From Nocardioides albus (lineage in GTDB: Bacteria; Actinomycetota; Actinomycetes; Propionibacteriales; Nocardioidaceae), in NCBI RefSeq assembly GCF_014648255.1, contig NZ_BMQT01000002.1:124001-188000 (forward strand): a DNA stretch of 64,000 nt, written 5' to 3'. The notes beneath the pieces are model-generated. The model was given only the letters and a program-made list of their open reading frames with translations, did no database searches and was not told the origin of the DNA. The translations under genes and the position numbers were made by a program. Of the stretch, positions 15,731 to 24,040 are shown one piece after another (position 1 is the first letter of the stretch; each line of letters begins with the position of its first letter).

Positions 15731-17533
15731 ATGGCCGAGCGACAGGTCAAGCGGAAGGTGCGGAGGCCCGCTCAGAAGGCGACGCAGCGACGCGGACCGG
15801 TGCACATCCGGCTCCGCGTCGGCTTCATCCTGGTGGCGATGGTGCTCTCCGTCTTCGGCGGCCGGCTGGTGCAGCTGCAGGGCATCGACCCCCACTCGTA
15901 CGCAGCGATGGCGGCCGCCGAGAACGTCGTCGACGTCGTGCTGCCCGCCGAGCGCGGCGAGATCCTCGACCGTGACGGCGAGGCGCTGGCCGACTCCGCC
16001 GACGGGCTGATGGTCCTGGCCGACCCGAAGCAGACGAAGAAGGACGCTGCGGCGATCGCCGCGTTCCTGGCCAAGGAGCTCGGGGTCGACTACGCGACCG
16101 CGCTCGCCAAGCTCCGCAAGGACGGGAGCCGGTTCCAGTACATCAAGCGGCAGGTGCCCGCGACGCAGGCGACCGCCGCGGTCGAGAAGGCCGCCAAGCA
16201 GGGCTACCAGGGGCTGTGGACGAGCCGTGACCCGCTGCGCAACTACCCCAACGGCGACGTCGCGGCCAACCTGGTCGGCTTTCTCGGCAACGACCAGCGG
16301 CCGCTGGCGGGCCTGGAGTCCGCTTTCGACAAGCACTTGGCCGGCAAGGACGGGCATGCCGAGTACGACGCGACCAGCCCGATCAGCGGCACCCGGATGC
16401 CGCTGGGCACCAACAACCGGGTCGCTCCCGTGGACGGCAACGACCTGAAGCTGACCATCGACCGCGACCTGCAGTACTACGTGCAGCAGACTTTGATGGA
16501 CGCGGTGCAGAAGTCGCGCGCGGAGTCGGGGATGGCGGTCGTCATGGACACCCAGACCGGCGAGATCCTCAGCCTGGCCGACTACCCGACCTTCGACGCC
16601 CGCGACCCCGCGGCCTCGCCGAAGACGCTGCGCGGGAGCAACGCGCTCTCCAACGTCTACGAGCCGGGCTCGGTGCAGAAGGTGCTGACCGTCGCGGGCC
16701 TGCTCGACCAGGGCCTCGTCTCGCCCTCGACCCGGATCAAGGTTCCGGAGTCCTACATGTCGGGGGGCGCTCCGATCCGCGACTGGTACCCCCATGGCGT
16801 GGAGAAGCTCACCCTCGCAGGCGTGATCGCGAAGTCCTCCAACATCGGTACCGTGATGGCCGCCGACAAGTACGCCGACGGCCAGCTGCGCGAGTACCTG
16901 TCCGCGTTCGGCATGGGGCGGCGTACGGGGCTGGGTCTCGACACCGAGTCGAACGGACTGCTGGCCTCCCCGGAGACCTGGAACGCCGCTGACGAGGACC
17001 GCATCGACTTCGGCCAGTCGATCTCGGTCAACGCCGTGCAGATGACCGCCGCGCTCAACACGATCGCCAACGGCGGCGTACGCATCGACCCCAGCCTGAT
17101 CGCCGGGGGCGCCACCAACAACTCCGGCGCCGAGGTCGGCACCGACACCGCCCAGCGCACCCGGGTGGTGTCGCAGGACGCCGCCGCCCAGACCGCGGAG
17201 ATGATGGAACGGGTCATCAACGACCCCGTCAACGGCACCGCCAAGCAGGCCGCCGTCCCCGGCTACCGCGTCTCCGGCAAGACGGGCACCGCGCAGCGGG
17301 TCAACTCCGAGTGCAAGTGCTACGACGGCACCAACACCGTCTCCTTCGGCGGCTTCGCCCCGACCGACGACCCTCGCTTCACCGTCTACGTCGCGATCCA
17401 CGATCCGGCCAACGGCGGTGGCGGTGGCTCGGTCACCGGACCGGTCTTCTCCCAGATCATGTCCTTCGCGCTCCGCCGCTACGGCGTCCCGCCGACCGGC
17501 ACCGAGCCGTCGAAGATGCCTACCGGTTGGTGA
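15731..17533 (+). CDS. ftsI: Septal peptidoglycan transpeptidase (class B penicillin-binding protein)
   Basis: FtsI crosslinks septal peptidoglycan. The 600-residue protein has a basic cytoplasmic tail, one membrane helix (about 30-48), a class B dimerisation domain, and the transpeptidase with all three active-site motifs: SVQK (Ser314 nucleophile, in 'EPGSVQK'), SSN (369-371) and KTG (517-519 in 'SGKTGTAQ'). The conserved 'RGEILDRDGEALA' is near residue 75. GGGAGGGG lies seven or eight bases before ATG at 15731; upstream codons in frame are not conserved. No PASTA domain is present. It is followed by a strong hairpin, then by marR and MFS genes that separate it from murE, so transcription probably ends or restarts here. 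Confidence 0.95.
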   Translation: MAERQVKRKVRRPAQKATQRRGPVHIRLRVGFILVAMVLSVFGGRLVQLQGIDPHSYAAMAAAENVVDVVLPAERGEILDRDGEALADSADGLMVLADPKQTKKDAAAIAAFLAKELGVDYATALAKLRKDGSRFQYIKRQVPATQATAAVEKAAKQGYQGLWTSRDPLRNYPNGDVAANLVGFLGNDQRPLAGLESAFDKHLAGKDGHAEYDATSPISGTRMPLGTNNRVAPVDGNDLKLTIDRDLQYYVQQTLMDAVQKSRAESGMAVVMDTQTGEILSLADYPTFDARDPAASPKTLRGSNALSNVYEPGSVQKVLTVAGLLDQGLVSPSTRIKVPESYMSGGAPIRDWYPHGVEKLTLAGVIAKSSNIGTVMAADKYADGQLREYLSAFGMGRRTGLGLDTESNGLLASPETWNAADEDRIDFGQSISVNAVQMTAALNTIANGGVRIDPSLIAGGATNNSGAEVGTDTAQRTRVVSQDAAAQTAEMMERVINDPVNGTAKQAAVPGYRVSGKTGTAQRVNSECKCYDGTNTVSFGGFAPTDDPRFTVYVAIHDPANGGGGGSVTGPVFSQIMSFALRRYGVPPTGTEPSKMPTGW

Positions 17534-17539
17534 GCGTCT

Positions 17540-17581
17540 GCCGAGTCGGCTCGTTCTGACGAACTTTCCCGCCGACTCGGC
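17540..17581 (+). terminator. Hairpin after ftsI
   Basis: Arms GCCGAGTCGGC at 17540-17550 and 17571-17581 are perfect over 11 bases around a 20-nt loop. It starts six bases after the ftsI stop. The first 21 nt, GCCGAGTCGGCTCGTTCTGAC, is nearly identical to the terminator at 42776, suggesting a repeated element. Confidence 0.75.
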
Positions 17582-17589
17582 GGCACGAT

Positions 17590-17606
17590 ACATAAGCGTG
17601 TTATGT
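17590..17606 (+). promoter_or_regulatory. Probable MarR operator
   Basis: ACATAA-GCGTG-TTATGT is an inverted repeat with six-base arms and a five-base spacer, eight bases before the GTG start of the marR gene. A -10-like TATGTT overlaps the right arm. The position suits autorepression by the MarR protein; it may also control the downstream MFS gene. Confidence 0.65.
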
Positions 17607-17613
17607 TGTTCGG

Positions 17614-18045
17614 GTGAGCACAGAGCTGAGCGGACGAGACCTGGCGCCTGTCATGGAACGGCTGGTGCGGCTGGTGCGGGAGGTCTCGACAGCGGGGGAG
17701 GTGTCCACGACCGGGGCTGCGGTGATCGCCCGACTCGGGCGCCTCGGCGGGCAACGGATCACTGACCTGGCGCGAGCCGAGGGCGTGTCCCAGCCCGCGA
17801 TGACCCAGCTGGTCAACCGCCTCGAGGGTGACGGCCTGGTGCGGCGCGCGGCCGATTCGGCCGACCGGCGTGGGGTCCTCGTCGAGACGACCGACCGTGG
17901 CCGCGAGGTCATCGACGCCAGGCGTACGCAGCGGGCCGAAGCGCTCGAGGCGGCGCTGGGTCGCCTCGACGCGACCGACCGGGCCGCCATCGCGGCGGCG
18001 CTGCCGGCGCTCGACCGGCTCGTCGACGCGGTGCTCGATTCCTGA
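17614..18045 (+). CDS. MarR family transcriptional regulator
   Basis: The 143-residue protein has the winged helix-turn-helix layout of MarR repressors: 'RITDLARAEGVSQPAMTQLVNRLEGDGLVRR' style recognition region at about 49-79, then the wing with 'SADRRGVLVETTDRG' (the D-x-R in the wing is the family hallmark), and a C-terminal dimerisation helix. It is translated from GTG at 17614, close to a predicted -10, and could be leaderless. A palindrome that overlaps its promoter is a candidate operator. An MFS exporter gene follows 55 nt downstream, the usual pairing for drug- or stress-responsive efflux. These two genes break the otherwise continuous dcw cluster. Confidence 0.9.
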   Translation: MSTELSGRDLAPVMERLVRLVREVSTAGEVSTTGAAVIARLGRLGGQRITDLARAEGVSQPAMTQLVNRLEGDGLVRRAADSADRRGVLVETTDRGREVIDARRTQRAEALEAALGRLDATDRAAIAAALPALDRLVDAVLDS

Positions 18046-18100
18046 CGCGCCGGCCTGCCGGCGACGCGTACGAAAGAACGTCTGAGAAGAGGCAAGAAGT

Positions 18101-19330
18101 ATGGGCTCCCACTCCGGGGCAGCAGTAAGTCCGTTCAAGCAACCACGCGCGGTGTGGGCGGTCGCGTTCGCATGCGTGGTGTCGTTCATGGGGATCGGTC
18201 TCGTCGACCCGATCCTGCCGGTGCTCGCCGAGGAGCTGGCGGCGACGCCCGCGCAGGTGTCGCTGCTGTTCACCAGCTACCTCGTGGTGACCGCCGTGGC
18301 GATGATCGGGGTCGGCTGGGTCTCCAGCCGGATCGGCGCGAAGTGGACGCTGGTCCTCGGTCTGGTGCTGATCGTGGTGTTCGCCGGGCTGGCCGGCACT
18401 GTCGACGGGGTCGACGGCATCGTCGGCTTCCGGGCCGGGTGGGGCCTGGGCAACGCGCTGTTCATCTCCACCAGCCTCGCCGTCATCGTCGGCTCGGCGA
18501 CCAGCGGGTTCGCGGGCGCGATCATCCTCTACGAGACCGCGCTCGGCCTCGGCATCGCGGTCGGCCCGCTCCTCGGCGGCGTGCTCGGTGGGATCTCCTG
18601 GCGCGGCCCGTTCTTCGGCGTCTCCGCGCTGATGGCGATCGCGCTGGTCGCCACGCTGGTCTTCCTGCCGCCGACGCCCAAGCCGGAGAAGAAGGTCACC
18701 CTGCTCGCGCCGCTCGCCGCGCTGCGCCACCGCGGGCTGCTGACGATGGGCATCATGGCGCTGCTCTACAACTGGGGCTTCTTCACCCTGCTCGGCTACG
18801 CGCCCTACCCGATGGGGTTGCACGATCCGCTGCAGCTCGGCTGGGTCTTCTTCGCGTGGGGCATCCTGGTCGCGATCTTCGCCGTGTGGGGTGCGCCGTG
18901 GGCGCAGCGACGCTTCGGCACCGCGCCGACCCTCTACGTCAACCTGCTCGGTCTCGGGGCCCTGCTCGCCGTCATCGGCCTGGGCGTCTCCTCACCGACC
19001 GTGGTCATCGTGGCCGTGATCCTGTCCGGCATCTTCGTCGGCCTCAACAACACGCTGACCACCCAGGCGGTCATGCTGGTCTCGCCGGTGGAGCGGCCGA
19101 TCGCGTCGTCGGCCTACGGTTTCGTACGCTTCATCGGCGGCGGTCTCGCGCCGTTCGCCGCGGGCAAGATCGCGGAGGCGACCGACCAGTCGGTGGCCTT
19201 CTACGTCGGTGCCGCGGCGTTCCTGATCGCGATCCCCGTCCTGGCCAGCGGCCACCGCCTGATCACCGCCGCCGAGTCTGCGGAGGCCGTCGAGCCGGGT
19301 GCGTCCACCTCAGAGCCCGTCCACGCCTGA
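18101..19330 (+). CDS. MFS transporter (drug/proton antiporter type)
   Basis: The 409-residue protein has twelve predicted membrane helices in two halves separated by a charged cytoplasmic loop near residue 195 ('PPTPKPEKKVTLLAPLAALRH'). The 'WVSSRIGAKWTLVLG' segment between helices 2 and 3 is motif A of the major facilitator superfamily and the first helix contains the 'GIGLVDPILPVL' typical of DHA1-type drug exporters. The substrate is unknown. AAGAGG precedes ATG 18101. It probably forms a unit with the marR gene just upstream, which would regulate it. A 26-bp perfect hairpin follows its stop. Confidence 0.88.
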   Translation: MGSHSGAAVSPFKQPRAVWAVAFACVVSFMGIGLVDPILPVLAEELAATPAQVSLLFTSYLVVTAVAMIGVGWVSSRIGAKWTLVLGLVLIVVFAGLAGTVDGVDGIVGFRAGWGLGNALFISTSLAVIVGSATSGFAGAIILYETALGLGIAVGPLLGGVLGGISWRGPFFGVSALMAIALVATLVFLPPTPKPEKKVTLLAPLAALRHRGLLTMGIMALLYNWGFFTLLGYAPYPMGLHDPLQLGWVFFAWGILVAIFAVWGAPWAQRRFGTAPTLYVNLLGLGALLAVIGLGVSSPTVVIVAVILSGIFVGLNNTLTTQAVMLVSPVERPIASSAYGFVRFIGGGLAPFAAGKIAEATDQSVAFYVGAAAFLIAIPVLASGHRLITAAESAEAVEPGASTSEPVHA

Positions 19331-19374
19331 GACCGCGCCTGAGATGCGCCACGCCGGTGGCCGGTCCGCGATCG

Positions 19375-19444
19375 TCGGGGTAGTCCGGGAGCAAACTGCC
19401 CATATACCGCCAGTAATAGGCAGTTTGCTCCCGGACTACCCCGA
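19375..19444 (+). terminator. 26-bp perfect hairpin between MFS gene and murE
   Basis: Arms at 19375-19400 and 19419-19444 are perfectly complementary over 26 bases, with an 18-nt AT-richer loop (19401-19418). No T-run follows. It begins 45 nt after the MFS stop and ends 53 nt before murE, so it probably insulates murE from the marR-MFS unit. Such a long perfect stem is unusual for a plain terminator. Confidence 0.75.
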
Positions 19445-19497
19445 GATGGGGCCGGTCCGACGAGACCCCGTCCCCCTGGGCGGATAACCTTCGCCAG

Positions 19498-21036
19498 GTG
19501 AGCAGTGCGTACGAGACGGCGGATCCGAAGAGCCCGACCCGCCCGCGAGTGACGGAGCCGGTGACTCTGGCCGCGCTGGCCGGCGAGTTCGGTCTGGAGG
19601 TTCGGGGTGAGGCCCGTGTCACCGGGGTCACGCTGAGCTCTCAACGGGTGCTGCCCGGTGACCTGTACGCCGCCCTCCCCGGCAGCCGGGCGCACGGCGC
19701 CAGCTACGCCGCCGGCGCCGTCGAGGCCGGTGCGGTGGCCGTGCTCACCGACGCCGCCGGCGCCGCCGCGCTGGAGGCCCAGGGCCTCGGCGAGGTGCCC
19801 GTGCTCCTCGTCGAGCAGCCGCGCAAGGTGCTCGGCGCGCTCTCGGCCCGGGTCTACGGCAACCCCTCGAGCAGGCTGCGGCTGATCGGGGTGACCGGCA
19901 CCCAGGGCAAGACCACGACCACCCGGCTCGCCGAGAGCGCCCTGCTCGACGCAGGCCACCGGGCCGGCGTCATCGGCACCGTCGGCACCCGGATCGGCGG
20001 GCGCGACGTGAAGACGCCGTTGACCACGCCCGAGGCGCCCGACCTGCACGGTCTGTTCGCCCGGATGGTGGAGGAGGGGACCGAGGCGTGTGCCATGGAG
20101 GTCTCCTCCCACGCGCTGGTGATGGGGCGCGTGGACGGGGTCGTCTTCGACGTCGCCGTCTTCCTCAACCTCGGCCGCGACCATCTGGACTTCCACGAGA
20201 CCGTCGAGGACTACTACGCGGCGAAGGCCGACCTGTTCACCCCCGAGCGGGCGATGTTGGGCATCGTCAACATCGACGACGAGCACGGCCGGCGCCTCGC
20301 CGCCGAGGCGACCATCCCGATCCTCACCTACGCCCTGCACGACGACTCCGCCGACTGGCGCGCCACCGACGTCGAGCTGCGCCCCGACGGCTCCAGCTTC
20401 ACCGTCCACGGCCCCGACGGCCTGGAGTTCCCGGCCGCCAGCCCGCTGGCCGGCGACTACAACGTCAGCAACACCCTGGCGGCCCTGGCGAGCATCCACC
20501 ACGCCTACGGGGATGCGACGGTCGTACGCGATGTCGCCACCGCCCTCGCCAAGGGCTCCGGTGTCCCGGGGCGCCTCGAGCGGGTCGACGAGGGCCAGCC
20601 GTTCACCGTCGTGGTCGACTACGCGCACAAGCCGGATGCGGTCGAGGCCGCCCTCGGCACGCTTCGTCCGCTGACCGAGTCCCGGTTGATCGTGGTGATC
20701 GGTGCCGGGGGAGACCGCGACACCGGAAAGCGGCCGATCATGGGAGAGATCAGCGCGCGCCTGGCCGACCACGTCATCGTCACCGACGACAACCCCCGCA
20801 CCGAGGATCCGGCGAGTATCCGGCGACAGGTGCTGGAGGGCACGACCGGTGGAAGCGCGAGCGTCGAGGAGATCGGTGACAGACGCGCCGCGATCGCCCG
20901 TGCGATCCGCCTCGCCGAGGCCGGCGACATCGTCGTCGTCGCAGGTAAGGGGCATGAGACGGGTCAGGAGATCAACGGCGTCACCCACCCGTTCGACGAC
21001 CGCGAGGTGGTTCGTGAGGCGCTGTCGTCACACTGA
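19498..21036 (+). CDS. murE: UDP-MurNAc-tripeptide synthetase
   Basis: MurE adds the third amino acid to UDP-MurNAc-L-Ala-D-Glu in the cytosol, using ATP. The 512-residue protein has the three Mur ligase domains: an N-terminal UDP-binding domain, the ATPase loop 'TGTQGKTTT' (133-141), and a C-terminal domain with DNPR at 431-434 within 'DDNPRTEDP'. DNPR marks diaminopimelate as the substrate; LL- or meso-form cannot be told from this motif (Nocardioides walls usually have LL). GTG at 19498 lacks a clear ribosome binding site; the next conserved region begins at 'VTLAALAGEF'. It is followed after 138 nt by mraY rather than by murF, which is absent here. Confidence 0.94.
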   Translation: MSSAYETADPKSPTRPRVTEPVTLAALAGEFGLEVRGEARVTGVTLSSQRVLPGDLYAALPGSRAHGASYAAGAVEAGAVAVLTDAAGAAALEAQGLGEVPVLLVEQPRKVLGALSARVYGNPSSRLRLIGVTGTQGKTTTTRLAESALLDAGHRAGVIGTVGTRIGGRDVKTPLTTPEAPDLHGLFARMVEEGTEACAMEVSSHALVMGRVDGVVFDVAVFLNLGRDHLDFHETVEDYYAAKADLFTPERAMLGIVNIDDEHGRRLAAEATIPILTYALHDDSADWRATDVELRPDGSSFTVHGPDGLEFPAASPLAGDYNVSNTLAALASIHHAYGDATVVRDVATALAKGSGVPGRLERVDEGQPFTVVVDYAHKPDAVEAALGTLRPLTESRLIVVIGAGGDRDTGKRPIMGEISARLADHVIVTDDNPRTEDPASIRRQVLEGTTGGSASVEEIGDRRAAIARAIRLAEAGDIVVVAGKGHETGQEINGVTHPFDDREVVREALSSH

Positions 21037-21092
21037 TCGATGTGCTGATACGGCGGGGTGCCGCAGAGCCGGCGAACCCGTAGGGAAGAATG

Positions 21093-21130
21093 CCCGGGGC
21101 CGGTGTCTTCGCTATGCACACCGGCCCGGG
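21093..21130 (+). terminator. Hairpin in the murE-mraY gap
   Basis: CCCGGGGCCGGTGT (21093-21106) pairs with ACACCGGCCCGGG (21118-21130) with one bulged base around an 11-nt loop. It occupies the place where murF is normally found. It may be an attenuator or partial terminator between murE and mraY, since no separate mraY promoter is evident to me. Confidence 0.6.
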
Positions 21131-21174
21131 GGCAAGGACCAGGAACGGCATGGCAAGGAAGGCACCCGGCTGAC

Positions 21175-22293
21175 ATGAGAGCGATCTTGCTGAGCGGAGC
21201 GATTGCGCTTCTGTTCTCGCTGCTCGGCACCCGATTTGCGATCGTCCAGTTCACGAAGTTGGGCTACGGCCAGGAGATCCGCGAGGACGGGCCGACGACC
21301 CACCGCACCAAGCGCGGCACCCCGACCATGGGTGGCGTGGCGATCGTGATCTCTGTCGTCGTGGGCTACTTCGCGGCCAAGCTGCTGACCGGCGACGCAC
21401 CGAGTGCGACGGCGTACCTGCTGCTCTTCCTGCTCGTGGGCATGGCTGCGGTCGGCTTCGTCGACGACTTCATCAAGGTCTTCATGCAGCGCAACCTCGG
21501 TCTGCGCGCCTGGTCCAAGATGGTCGGACAGACACTGGTCGCGGTCGGCTTCGGCGCAGTCGCGATCCACCCTGCCCTGGAGAACGACGACGGCATCACG
21601 CCGGCCGCCGACCAGCTCTCCTTCATCCGTGACTTCGGACCACACTTCCTCGGCGGCGACGGGATCCTCTACTGGCTCGGCGGCGCGCTGCTGCTGGTCA
21701 TCTTCTGGATCATGGTCACCGGCACGTCGAACGCCACCAACCTCACCGATGGCCTGGACGGGCTGCTCGCGGCCTCCTCGGCGATCGTCTTCGCCGCCTA
21801 CACGATCATCTCGATCTGGCAGAACAACCAGCGCTGCGGCCGGCCGAGCGTGGAGATCGGCACCTGCTACGAGGTGCGCGACCCGCTCGACATGGCGATC
21901 CTCGGCGCCGCGATCAGCGGTGCGTGCATCGGCTTCCTGTGGTGGAACGCCAGCCCCGCGAAGATCTTCATGGGCGACACCGGCTCGCTGGCGCTCGGCT
22001 CCGTGCTGGCCGGCTTCGCGATCCTGTCGCACACCGAGTTCCTGCTGATCATCCTCGGTGGTCTGTTCGTGATGGAGACCGCAGCGGTGATGCTGCAGGT
22101 GAGCTGGTTCAAGCTCTCCCGCCGTCTGACAGGCACACCGAAGCGGATCTTCCGGATGACGCCGATCCATCACCACTTCGAGTTGCTCGGCTGGGAGCAG
22201 GTCACGGTGACCATCCGGTTCTGGATCCTCACCGGCCTCTTCGTGGCGGTCGGCCTGGGAATCTTCTACGCCGAATGGGTGGCGACGATCTGA
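21175..22293 (+). CDS. mraY: Phospho-N-acetylmuramoyl-pentapeptide transferase
   Basis: MraY transfers phospho-MurNAc-pentapeptide to undecaprenyl phosphate, making lipid I at the inner face of the membrane. The 372-residue protein has about ten membrane helices and the family motifs 'PTTHRTKRGTPTMGG', 'VGFVDDFIKVF' with the conserved Asp pair, 'TNATNLTDGLDGLLA' style region ('SNATNLTDGLDGL'), 'FMGDTGSLALG' and 'TPIHHHFELLGW'. ATG at 21175 gives the standard start 'MRAILLSGAIALL'. The gene ends in TGATG, overlapping murD by one base, so the two are translated in tandem. Confidence 0.96.
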   Translation: MRAILLSGAIALLFSLLGTRFAIVQFTKLGYGQEIREDGPTTHRTKRGTPTMGGVAIVISVVVGYFAAKLLTGDAPSATAYLLLFLLVGMAAVGFVDDFIKVFMQRNLGLRAWSKMVGQTLVAVGFGAVAIHPALENDDGITPAADQLSFIRDFGPHFLGGDGILYWLGGALLLVIFWIMVTGTSNATNLTDGLDGLLAASSAIVFAAYTIISIWQNNQRCGRPSVEIGTCYEVRDPLDMAILGAAISGACIGFLWWNASPAKIFMGDTGSLALGSVLAGFAILSHTEFLLIILGGLFVMETAAVMLQVSWFKLSRRLTGTPKRIFRMTPIHHHFELLGWEQVTVTIRFWILTGLFVAVGLGIFYAEWVATI

Positions 22294-23771
22294 TGACCGA
22301 TCCCGACGACAAGCGCAAGAAGCTCGACGAGCTCGGTCGCAACGACTCCTGGGAGGGCGTGAAGGCGGTCGTGGCCGGCTTCGGCGTCTCCGGCTTCGCC
22401 GCCGCCGACAACCTCACCCACCTGGGCGCCGCCGTGATCGCGCTCGACGAGTCGCCGGGCGACGAGGAGCGCCAGGAGAAGGCCAAGCTCCTCGGCATCC
22501 TCGGCGCCGACGTACGCCTCGGCGAGGGCTCCACCCACGTGCTGCCCGACGACGTCGACGTCGTGGTCACCTCTCCCGGCTGGCGGCCGACGGCTCCGCT
22601 GCTCGCCCAGGCGCGCGAGCGCGGGATCCCGATCTGGGGAGAGGTCGAGCTCGCCTGGCGGCTGCGCTCCACTGGTCCAGATGGCAACGCCGCCCCCTGG
22701 CTGGCGGTCACCGGCACCAACGGCAAGACCACGACCGTGCAGATGCTCGACAACATCCTGCGTACGGCCGGGCTCCGGTCCGTCGCCGTCGGCAACGTCG
22801 GCCTGCCGATCGTCGAGGCCGTGATGGACCCCGAGCCCTACGACGTCTTCGCCGTGGAGCTCTCCTCCTTCCAGCTCCACTACACCTCCTCGATGGCCGC
22901 CGAGGCGGCCGTGGTCCTCAACATCGCCGAGGACCACCTCGACTGGTACCCGTCGATGAAGGAGTACGCCGCCGACAAGGGCCGCGTCTACGAGGGCGTC
23001 GAGCTGGCCTGTGTCTACAACGTCGCCGACGAGGCCACGATGCACCTGGTCGAGGAGGCCGACGTCGTCGAGGGCGCCCGCGCGATCGGCTTCACCCTCG
23101 GCACCCCGGCGGTGGGTCAGGTCGGGATCGTCGAAGACATCCTGGTCGACCGGGCCTTCATCGAGGAACGCCAGACCTCCGCCGCGGAGCTGTGCCAGAT
23201 CTCCGATCTCGCCTCCGCCGCACCCCACTACGTCCAGAACGCCCTGGCCGCGGCCGCGCTCGCCCGGGCGCACGGGGTCTCCCAGGCCGCCGTACGCGAC
23301 GGACTGATGTCGTTCCGCCCCGACGGCCACCGCATCGAGGTCGTCGCCGAGGCCGGTGGCATCACCTGGGTCGACGACTCCAAGGCGACCAACCCGCACG
23401 CCGCCCAGGCCTCCTTGCAGGCCTACGACCCGGTGGTCTGGATCGCCGGCGGCCTGGCCAAGGGCGCCCGCTTCGAAGACTTGGTCGCCTCTGTCCACGA
23501 CCGGCTGCGGGCCGTCGTCCTGATCGGTCAGGACCGCGACGTCATCGCCGCCGCCCTCGCCGCCCACGCACCCCAGGTCGAGATCGCCGACATCGCGACC
23601 GCCGACGGTGAGGCCGCCATCGCCGAGGCCGTCCAGATCGCCGCCGCCCTCGCGAAGCCGGGCGACACCGTCCTCCTCGCCCCAGGCTGCGCCAGCCAGG
23701 ACCAGTTCCGCGACTACAAGGTCCGCGGCGACGCCTTCGCCGATGCCGTACGCCGAAACGTCAGTTCCTGA
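22293..23771 (+). CDS. murD: UDP-MurNAc-L-alanine:D-glutamate ligase
   Basis: MurD adds D-glutamate to UDP-MurNAc-L-Ala using ATP. The 492-residue protein has an N-terminal Rossmann-like domain ('AVVAGFGVSGFAAADNL'), the ATPase loop 'TGTNGKTTT' from residue 140, 'ELSSFQL', 'NIAEDHLDWYPSM' and C-terminal 'WVDDSKATNPHA' and 'LLAPGCASQDQF', all in family order. The start overlaps the mraY stop. Its last three sense codons and stop (V-S-S-TGA) are formed by the first unit of a 21-nt repeat array, so the array has either grown into or captured the 3' end of the gene. Confidence 0.95.
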   Translation: MTDPDDKRKKLDELGRNDSWEGVKAVVAGFGVSGFAAADNLTHLGAAVIALDESPGDEERQEKAKLLGILGADVRLGEGSTHVLPDDVDVVVTSPGWRPTAPLLAQARERGIPIWGEVELAWRLRSTGPDGNAAPWLAVTGTNGKTTTVQMLDNILRTAGLRSVAVGNVGLPIVEAVMDPEPYDVFAVELSSFQLHYTSSMAAEAAVVLNIAEDHLDWYPSMKEYAADKGRVYEGVELACVYNVADEATMHLVEEADVVEGARAIGFTLGTPAVGQVGIVEDILVDRAFIEERQTSAAELCQISDLASAAPHYVQNALAAAALARAHGVSQAAVRDGLMSFRPDGHRIEVVAEAGGITWVDDSKATNPHAAQASLQAYDPVVWIAGGLAKGARFEDLVASVHDRLRAVVLIGQDRDVIAAALAAHAPQVEIADIATADGEAAIAEAVQIAAALAKPGDTVLLAPGCASQDQFRDYKVRGDAFADAVRRNVSS

Positions 23772-23944
23772 CGCCGAGACGTCAGTTCCTGACCGCGAGA
23801 CGTCAGTTTGTGACCGCGAGCGGTCGATTCTTGACGCCGAGTGCCAGCAGCTGTCGCGATTTCGACAACTGACTTCTCGATCTCAGAAATCGACGCCTCG
23901 CGGTCAAGAATCGACCTCTCGACGTCAGAAACTGACTTCTCGGG
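23752..23944. repeat. 21-nt inverted repeat array, copy 2
   Basis: Five forward units (GCCGAG or CGCGAG followed by variants of ACGTCAGTTCCTGAC) start at 23752, 23773, 23794, 23815 and 23836. Four units in the opposite orientation end at 23881, 23902, 23923 and 23944. Every spacing is exactly 21 nt. Many units contain a small internal palindrome, GTCAG-TTC-CTGAC. The first unit overlaps the end of murD. The array lies between murD and ftsW, two genes on the same strand that are normally contiguous, so it is not placed only between convergent genes. Confidence 0.92.
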
Positions 23945-24040
23945 GCAGGGGCGACACGCGGGGCCAGATGTGAAGGGTTGGGGAGGTAGGCGGGGAGAAT
24001 GTAATGGACGTACGTCGCACCGCAACTGGGAGGTAGGGCC

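Noticed and set aside
23752..23944. The 21-nt arrays as CRISPR
   Set aside because: The units are joined without spacers, change orientation within an array, and no cas gene is near.
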